A program made the position numbers and the translations under genes. Under the pieces are notes generated by a model that was given only the letters and a program-made list of their open reading frames with translations, was not told the DNA's origin and ran no database searches. A stretch of DNA of 64,000 nt from positions 352,848-416,847 of the forward strand of contig JAESUZ010003383.1 of assembly GCA_017311185.1 (NCBI GenBank), given 5' to 3'. Every line of letters begins with the position of its first letter. The first letter of the stretch is position 1. Origin of the DNA: Proteles cristata cristata. Lineage: Eukaryota; Chordata; Mammalia; Carnivora; Hyaenidae. Positions 56,776 to 64,000 of this stretch are shown here, piece by piece.

Positions 56776-57124
56776 ATATTGTCTCCTTGGACTGCTGTAA
56801 CAAAATACCATAGCTTGGGAGGTTTAAACAACAAACATCTATTTCTCACCATTCTGGAGGCTGAGAAGCCCAAGATCAAGGTATAGCCAACTCAGATCCT
56901 GGTGTTAACTTCTTCCTGGTTTGCAGCTGTTGGCCTGTCTGTGCCCTCACATGGTGAGAGAGCTCTGGTGTCTCTTCCTGTTTTGATAAGGGCACTAATC
57001 CCATCATGAAAGCACATCCTTCATGACTTCATCTACACCTATCTCTCAAAGGTCCTATCTCTAAATCCCACCATTTTAGAGTTTAGGGCTTCAAAATATA
57101 AATGTTGAGGGGACACAATGCAGC
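56776..57124 (-). mobile_element. MaLR solo LTR (MST/MLT1 type)
   Basis: Reverse LTR phrases in order: GGACTGCTGTAACAAAATAC, ACCATTCTGGAGGCTGAGAA, GTGCCCTCACATGGTGAGAG, TAAGGGCACTAATCCCATCA, CTCTCAAAGGTCCTATCTCT, TTTAGGGCTTCAAAATATAA, GGGGACACAATGCAG. Solo; no internal region. The 122-codon minus-strand frame across it and the CA repeat is chance. Confidence 0.85.
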
Positions 57125-57138
57125 TTTTTACTTTTGAA

Positions 57139-57140
<2 letters not shown>

Positions 57141-57192
<52 letters not shown>
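57141..57192. repeat. (CA)n microsatellite
   Basis: About 25 uninterrupted CA units directly after the LTR. Confidence 0.98.
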
Positions 57193-57195
<3 letters not shown>

Positions 57196-57616
57196 GCACT
57201 TATCTCTTCTTTCCCAATTTCTTCTCTCTTCCCGGCACTGGGTCTCTCATGTGCCTGGGAACTTCTTCCATCAGGCAGCCCTAGCTTTTTCCATCCTTCA
57301 GAAACCTCTGCTCTCTTCTGTATTTTCTCATTTCTTACACAGAGCTGACATTTCTGCTCTGAAAAAAAAAATGACCAATACACACAGGTTGCCTCAAAAT
57401 AAAACAAAAGATCCCCACATTATCTGATTCCATTCTCCCTAGATAAGGGTAGGGCAAAATCGAATTTTCTCCATGCCATAAAATATTTTTGCTCTTAGGG
57501 CACATTTTAAAAAATTTAACAAGTATTCATTCATATATGTTCAACTGATGGAAAAATAAATTCTACATGTACAGGTCTTCCACTATAACTGGGATTTTTC
57601 TTAGGAAGTCCCCTGT
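57193..57616. other. Unassigned sequence
   Basis: Nothing recognised. Confidence 0.4.
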
Positions 57617-57689
57617 TACTAAAAAAAAAAAAAAAAACAAAACAACAACAACAAAAAAAAAACCCCAACAAAACAAAACAAAACAAAAA
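57617..57689. repeat. A-rich (CAAA)n/(CAA)n tract
   Basis: Poly-A with AAC and CAAAA units immediately before an L1 3' end. It could be the tail of a lost insertion. Confidence 0.93.
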
Positions 57690-58020
57690 ACTTAAAGGAA
57701 TGAAGTACCAATACGTGCTATGACCTGGATGACCCTTGAACACATCATGCTTAAGTGAAAGAACCCAGACACAATGGACCACAGATTGTATGGCACATGT
57801 GCACAAAACAAGCAAGCCTCACGAGGCAGAAGGTAGATTAGTGATTGCCTCAGAATGAGAGGAGTAAAGGCATGAGGAAGAATGACTGTCAGTGGGTATG
57901 GAGCTTCTTTCTGGACTGATAAAAATGTCCTAAATTCATACTGGTGCTGGTTGCACAACTCTGTAAATATACTAAAGACAAGTGAGATGAGTGAACTGCG
58001 TGGTATATGATCATACACGA
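57690..58020 (+). mobile_element. Old L1 (L1M-type) 3' end
   Basis: AAAGGAATGAAGTACCAATA, CGTGCTATGACCTGGATGAC, AAGTGAAAGAACCCAGACAC, GTGCTGGTTGCACAACTCTG and AATATACTAAAGACAAGTGA match the same L1 3' UTR type as 9070-9400. Confidence 0.88.
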
Positions 58021-58024
58021 ATGG

Positions 58025-58052
58025 GGTGTGTGTGTGTGTGTGTGTGTGTGTT
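58025..58052. repeat. (TG)n microsatellite
   Basis: GGGTGTG followed by about 12 TG units at the end of the L1 3' UTR. Confidence 0.97.
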
Positions 58053-59984
58053 TAGAGTTTCAAGTTTTGAAAAGTGGAATTATCTCAAAGACAGACTAAT
58101 TATATTGGGGCCCTCATGGTGTCTAGCCTTGATTACTGTACAAAAATTGTATCTTAAATGATATTCATCCCATTTGGCTCCACCAAGCTAATCCTAGCAC
58201 AGACCTGCACATTTTACTGGGAAAATGGCCCTGTTCCCAAAGAGGAGTTCCAAATATGTTTCCAGTCATAACTATATTATTGGAATAAGTAGAACCCCAA
58301 ATACATCTTGACACACACACACATAACATACATTTGGATGTATAGATTCCTTTTCATTTCGTCATAAAACAGTCTTTCTCAACAGTAGTCAAACCTGACC
58401 AATGCTGCACATTCCCTATGGACAGTGTGAAATTAAATCAGAGGAAAAATACGTTGTCATTTGCTGTTAGAATTTGAGAACAGATCAGAGTAAAGAGTAT
58501 GAAAGTATGCATCATGATTCACAGAAAGAGGAAGAAAATTTAAAAAAAATCACAACCAATTAGAGGTCTGCATACATGCTAATTGCTGTCTGTGAGACGT
58601 GTCCCATCAAGAAAGGCAGCTTGTCCATGTGAATGGGAAAGTATGAATGAGTGAGCATGTTGATTCTAAGGTAGAACAAATTCTTATCTCACAGGTTCAA
58701 ATTTTCCAGGCTCATGAATATGACACATTAATATTCATTAAGTGGAACACATTATCATTTTAGAAGGAGATTATTCGGGACTCACTATTTTCATTCCATC
58801 ACATTTTCCAATTAGGAGTCCCACTTTTGCAAATAATCAGCTTCCCATTGCCAAAGGCTTTTCAGCCGCATTCTGGCAAGGGGCTTTGAGGCTAGGTTCA
58901 GCATCCATTTAGGAAACAGGAGAAAACTGAAGTACAATTATATTTTTTTAAATGACAGGTTAATTTTGCTGCAGTGAACCTGATCAGAGAGGAGCCACAC
59001 TCCAATGGCAGAAGGCATGAACCCCTCATGAAAAGAGGGGCTCAGACAATGAAGTCAGAGTAGAAGTTGCCTGCAGTTATTGAAAAATAAATGCACCCTG
59101 TGAACGATTTTGGAACTCTTATTAAGCAAGAAGCAGCAGCAGCCACATAAGGGGAGACCCTTGTGGTCTGGAAGTGAACTCAAGGGACACAGTTGATAAT
59201 CATCAAAGAAGGCCAACACAGAGGAGAAAGAGAAACAATGAACAAATACGTGCATATCCTCCAGATTAACATTTTAGGTTTTGGATTAAGCCTTTTTTTT
59301 TTTTAACTTTTGATTTTACTAATGATTTTACCAGATGAAACACTAGTCTAAGACAGGTGTGGTTTTTTTTTTTTGAAATGTCATATAAATTTGGTATTAT
59401 GCACTCTGATCCATTAATGTTTCTTAATCATTAATTCCTAATCAAAGCAAAATCTCTACATAAAGTAATTTAATTTCTACTTAAAACAAACATGCATGAA
59501 TTTAATATGAGATATCTAGGATTTTTTTCTACTTGCAAAAATAAACCAAATCAGGAATCAGTTGTTCCACCCTTGTAAGTTTATGAAGAAATGCATACAA
59601 GGCGAAACCAAAACAAAACAAAGGAGCTGAAAATAATATGCCAAGGAAAATGAGTTTTTCTTCATACTAGCCTACCAATTCTTAGTCTTCCTTCCCCAAG
59701 GCAGCTACTTTGCCAGTTTTTTTTTTCATTTTTTTCAAAACAAACTATACACATGCATACATACAGGCACCACCTGTTTTTACTTACATCACTGGGGACA
59801 TGCTTTATGCATATTACTTTCCCACTTTCACTAAAAGTCTATCTTGGACATAATTTTACAACGACATTTATAATTTAACTCACTACAGTGGAAATAGATT
59901 TCACTAAAATAATCTAGGCAGTCACCAAAAACTAAACAAGTAAATAATGATAACAAGCACCAAAGAGGGTTGGAGAGCCCTTCT
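58053..59984. other. Unassigned sequence
   Basis: About 1.9 kb with T-runs near 59293, 59367 and 59722 but no recognised interspersed repeat or exon. Confidence 0.4.
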
Positions 59985-61576
59985 CCAGAGATGCTACAAT
60001 ATGTTATCTAAAGTGTCTTGTTTCTAACAAAAAGATAAGAAACATGCAAAGAAACATACAAGACTGACCCAGACACAGGACAAAAGAGCACATAACAGAA
60101 GCAGAGTGAGTAAATAAGGATTTAACAAAGACTTCAAAGCAGATTATTACAGATATGCTCGAAAAACCACGATGTAAGAATTAAAGGGAAGTTTGAGGAC
60201 AATGTCTCATCAAGTAACCTATATTACTAAAGAAATAGAAATTACAGAAAAAAAGAGAATGAAATGGAAATTCTGGAGTAAAAAACCCAAACTAACTGAA
60301 ATGAAAAATTCACTAGAGAGGATCAATAGTGTATTTGAATTGGCAGAAAAAAGAAATCATAAACTTTAAGATAGATTAATAGAAATTATACAATCTGAAG
60401 AGCAAAGAGAAGGAACAGAGAAAAATAAATTAAAAAATAAATTTGGGAAAACCTCAAATATGTGGACTTGAAACAACACACTCTCCTAAATAACCAGTGG
60501 AAAACATAACAAATCACAAGAGAAATTAGAAAATACTGAGATGAATAAAACAAAAACACAACACAGCACATAAAGCTATGTTCAGAAGGAAATTTATAGC
60601 TGTCAACTGTGAGATATTAAAAAAAATCTTGAAACCATAACCTAACTTTATATCTTATGATACTAGGATAAGAAGTTAAACTAATCTTAAAGCAAAAAGA
60701 AAAAGGGACTGATCAAGATAAAAGTGGACACAAATGAAATAGATAATAGAAAAATAACAGATATCGTCAAAATCAGATGTTTATCCTCTGAAAAAGGCCA
60801 GAAAATTAACAAATCAGTAGGAGATTAATGAGAGTGAGAAAGAGGGAAGATTCAAATTACTACCATCAGGAATGAAAGAAAGAGGGACATTGCTAATCAA
60901 TCTTCTACAAAGTCTTATATACCCCAAGAGAATAAATCTATAGACCAATTTATCTTATCTATATAGACACAAAGATCATCAAGAAAATACGTACTAGCAA
61001 ACCAAATCAGCAACATGTAGGAGGATTATACACCATGTTCAAGTGTAATCTATGTCAGGAATGCAAGGTTGGTTTAACACTCAGAAACAAATTAATACAA
61101 TAGATTCTATCAGTTAAAAAAAAAAACATAAAACAAAAAACAAAAAAGACCATACAATCATCTCCATAAGTGCAAAAGCAGAATTTGACCAAATCTAACA
61201 GCTTTCCATGATAAAATATTCAACAAACCAGAAAAAAAGGAAACTTATTCAGTCTCAAAAAGAATATCTGAAAACCTGCAACTTACATCTTGCTTAATGC
61301 TGAAAGGCTAAATGAAAAGCTTTTCATTCAGAAAAAGAAAAGTTGGCCCATTCTCAACCACTTCTATTTAACATTGAACTGGAGGTTCTAGCTACATGAG
61401 TTCAGCAAGAAATTGGTACGATAGACATCCAGATTGGAAAGGAGGTGGTAAAACTATCTTTACTTGCAGATAGCATGATTATATTTAGGAAATCTTTAGG
61501 AATCCACTGAAATCTATCAACACTAATAAAAGAATCCAGCAAGAATGTGGGATACATATCAGTAAACAAAAATCAT

Positions 61577-62018
61577 TATTTTTTTCTGTTCATGACTCAG
61601 GTGCTTCCAAACACCAAGCACCAATTATCTGTGGATACCAACTAGATATCTTACATGTCAGTTTAATTCTGACACTCATTGCTTGGAGTTAACACAGTCT
61701 CTACAAGTTAAGGCTCAGTCTCACAAGGCTGTTCCTACTTTAGATGCCAGTTTCAAGTCTCAGGAGCTACCTGTACTTCTGACCAGCTGGCTATATCACA
61801 GGTTTGCATTACCCCCTCCTCCTAAAATCCAGTAATTTGCTAGAATGCTTCACAGACTCAGGGAAATACTTTGCTTATGCGGTAAAGTATGGGTGGTGGG
61901 GGAGATTCTATACAGAACTTCCATACCCTCTCTGGGTGCATTACTTTTCCAGCACTGTGGTGTATTCATCAACCCAGAAGCTCTTTAAATTTCATTGTTC
62001 AAGAGTTTTATAGAGCTT
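61577..62018. mobile_element. LTR-like interspersed element inside L1
   Basis: AGGAGCTACCTGTACTTCTG, CAGTAATTTGCTAGAATG, TTCACAGACTCAGGGAAATA, ATCAACCCAGAAGCTCTTTA and GAGTTTTATAGAGCTT recall a common mammalian ERVL-type LTR read in reverse. The family is not assigned. No coding region. Confidence 0.6.
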
Positions 62019-62236
62019 AATCTTCTGGGTGGCTTATTCTATTTGGTGACCAACTCTTGATGTGAACTCAGGTCATGATCTACTGGTTTGTGGGTTTGAG
62101 TACCTCATCTGTCTCTGTGCTGATGGGATGGAGCTTGCTTGGGATTCTCTCTCTCCCTCTCTCTCTGCTCCTCCCCCACTCATATGTGAGCTCTCTTTCT
62201 CTGTCTCTCAGAAACAAATAAACATTAAAAAAACAA
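62019..62236 (+). mobile_element. CAN-SINE, older subfamily
   Basis: Worn head TTCTGGGTGGCTTATTCTAT, then GAACTCAGGTCATGATCTAC and TTGGGATTCTCTCTCTCCC, tail CAGAAACAAATAAACATT. It sits at the junction between the LTR-like insert and the resumed L1 text. Confidence 0.92.
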
Positions 62237-63041
62237 ATTTCCACTTAAAACAGAATAAAAAAATTAAATACTTAACAGTAAATAACAAAAGGTGGATAAA
62301 AGTTATACTCTGAAAATACAAAATATTGTAAAAGCAGTAAAAAATTCTAAATAAATGGAAAGACATCAATGGTCAGAAGATTTAATATTGTTAAACTAGC
62401 AATATTCCCCACTTTGATATGAAAGTGCAGCTGAATTCGCATCAGAATAACAGCTTTTTTTTTTTAAATTTCCAAACTGATTCTAAAATTCATGTGAGAA
62501 CTCAAGGGACTCAGATTAGCCAAAATAGTCTTGAAAAAGGAGAACATATTTGGAGGACTTATATTCTCTAATTTTAAAACTTTCTGTGAAATAACAAAGT
62601 ATTCAAGAGAGTGTGATTCTGCCACAAGAGTAGATATATAGATCAATGAAATAGAATTAGAAATTCAGAAATAAACCCATATTATCTATGGTCAATTGAT
62701 TTTTAGCAACAGCATCAAGAATATTCAATGGACAAAAAATACTCTGTTCCATAAATGGTTATAAGACAACGGGATATGAACATGGAAAATAATGACACTT
62801 CACCTCCAACTTCGCACTGGATATAAAAGTTATCTCAAAATGAACCAAAAACCTAAGTGTAAAAGCTAAGTTTATAAAACTCTTAGAAGTAAACAGGAGG
62901 AAATCTTCAAAACTTTTGATTAGCTAATGGGTCCTTAAATATGACACCGAAAGCATAAGCAAGGAAAAAATATATAATAAACTTCTTTAAAATTAGTTTT
63001 CTCCTTTGCCTCAAAGGACACCATCAAGAAAGTGAAAAACA

Positions 63042-63264
63042 GGGGTGTCTGGGTGGCTCAGGTGGTTAAACATCCAACTTCGGCTCAGGTCATGATCTCC
63101 TGGTTTGTGGGTTCAAGCCCCACGTCAGGTTCTATACTGACTGGTCAGAGCATGGAGCCTGCTTCAGATTCTGTGTCTCCCTCTCTCTCTCTACCCCTCA
63201 GCCACTCATGCTCTGTTTCTCTCTGTCTCAATAATAAATAAACATTAAAGAATTTAAGAAAAAC
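63042..63264 (+). mobile_element. CAN-SINE inside L1
   Basis: Head GGGGTGTCTGGGTGGCTCAG. Target copies AGAAAGTGAAAAACA (63027-63041 and 63265-63279) are identical. Confidence 0.97.
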
Positions 63265-63793
63265 AGAAAGTGAAAAACAACCCACAAAATGGCAGAAAAT
63301 ATTTGCCAAGCAAATGATATATCTCATAAGGAACTGCTATAAAGAATATACAGTGAACTCATATAACCCAATAAAAAAAAGAAATCCAATTTAAAAAATA
63401 GGCAAAGTATCTTGATAGACATTTCTCCAAAGACAATATTTGAATGACCACCAAGTACATGAAAAGATGTTCAACATCATTACTCATCATGGAAATGTAA
63501 ATACAAACCACAATTAGATAAGACTTTATATCCATTAAGATGGCTATGATCAAAAAGACAGATAATAGCAAACATTGGCTATGATACGAAGAAATTGGAC
63601 TCTCATACTGGTATAAATGTAAATGGTGTAGACATTTGGAAAAAGAGTCTTACCGTTTCTAAAAACTTAACAGAACGTTTCCATTTGACCCAGTTATTCT
63701 ACTCCTAGATATACACCCGAGAGAAATCAACCATATGTCCACAAAGAAACAAAGAAACAAAGAACACATACATATATGTTCCCAGCAGGATTA

Positions 63794-63830
63794 TTTTTTT
63801 TTAATTTTTTTAATGTTTTATTTATTTCTG

Positions 63831-63861
<31 letters not shown>

Positions 63862-64000
63862 GAGAGACAGCGTGAGCAGGGGAGGGTCAGAGAGAGAGGG
63901 AGTCACAGACTCTGAAACAGGCTCCAGGCTCTGAGCTGCAGCCAGCACAGAGCCCAATGCGGGGCTCGAACCCACGAATCACGAGATCATGACCTAAGCG
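63794..64000 (-). mobile_element. CAN-SINE, variant-tail subfamily, cut by window end
   Basis: Reverse element from the T-rich tail to GACCTAAGCG; its 5' head lies beyond the window. In its own direction it has GACCCTCCCCTGCTCACGC and CTCAGAAATAAATAAAAC. It inserted in the L1 text that ends at about 63793. Confidence 0.95.

Larger units (their letters stand above)
59985..63793 (+). mobile_element. Long old L1 relic with ORF1-ORF2 deletion
   Basis: ORF1-side text: AACATGCAAAGAAACATACA, ACTGAAATGAAAAATTCACT, AGAGCAAAGAGAAGGAACAG. From about 60440 the text is already mid-ORF2 (GTGGACTTGAAACAACACAC). Reverse-transcriptase and C-terminal text follows (GGAATGCAAGGTTGGTTTAA, CTTACTTGCAGATAG-type, GACATTTCTCCAAAGACAAT, TTCTACTCCTAGATATACAC). 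All frames are broken. Inserts are at 61577, 62019 and 63042. Confidence 0.88.

Noticed and set aside
57039..57407. 122-codon minus-strand frame
   Set aside because: It spans a MaLR LTR and a (CA)n microsatellite, giving a Cys-Val repeat; not a gene.

Overview
This is 64 kb of mammalian, AT-rich nuclear DNA with no gene that I can support. The open reading frames are short (136 codons at most) and have no recognisable domain of a host protein. Most of the longer ones run through interspersed or simple repeats. I recognise no exons, RNA genes, CpG island, CRISPR array, operon or phage structure. The window reads as a gene desert or the inside of a large intron.

The organism is a carnivore of the cat side (Feliformia). 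I count 34 copies of the carnivore tRNA-Lys-derived SINE (CAN-SINE). Their heads start near GGGGCGCCTGGGTGGCTCAG, followed by a CT-rich stretch and an A-rich tail. The body module GCTGACAGCTCAGAGCCTGG is the feliform type, not the dog type. Two fragments carry the carnivore L1 3' end (GGAGGGCACTTGTTGGGATG). The youngest SINEs form a subfamily with a changed linker and a CTC(C/A)(T/G)AGAAATAAATAAA tail. They do not look like the youngest domestic-cat copies I remember, so a non-felid feliform (hyena, mongoose, civet) is possible. That last point is inference from memory.

Layout. 0-5 kb: a long decayed L2 coding relic, several MIRs, a MaLR LTR and a purine tract. 6-16 kb: SINEs landed in MIRs and in an old L1 3' end, then an L1 3' end and an antisense L2. 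16.7-19.2 kb: the longest stretch with no repeat I recognise. 20-27 kb: SINEs and a long sense L1 ORF2 relic broken by three SINEs and a hAT element. 28-35 kb: L2 pieces, a tandem duplication, purine tracts, and a twin-primed carnivore L1 carrying a SINE that itself carries an inverted, truncated SINE. 35-50 kb: two SINEs stacked at one target, MLT1 LTRs, Tigger and hAT elements each broken by a SINE, and a head-to-head SINE pair. 51-64 kb: MIRs, a MaLR LTR, and L1 relics at 52.9, 57.7 and 60-63.8 kb, the last with an internal deletion and an LTR-like insert.

Nothing here works as a set of genes. The value of the window is its layered insertion history, which target-site duplications resolve in many places. 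Family names come from my memory of repeat consensus sequences and were not checked by search. Repeat edges without a stated target-site duplication are approximate, often to within 20-50 bases.
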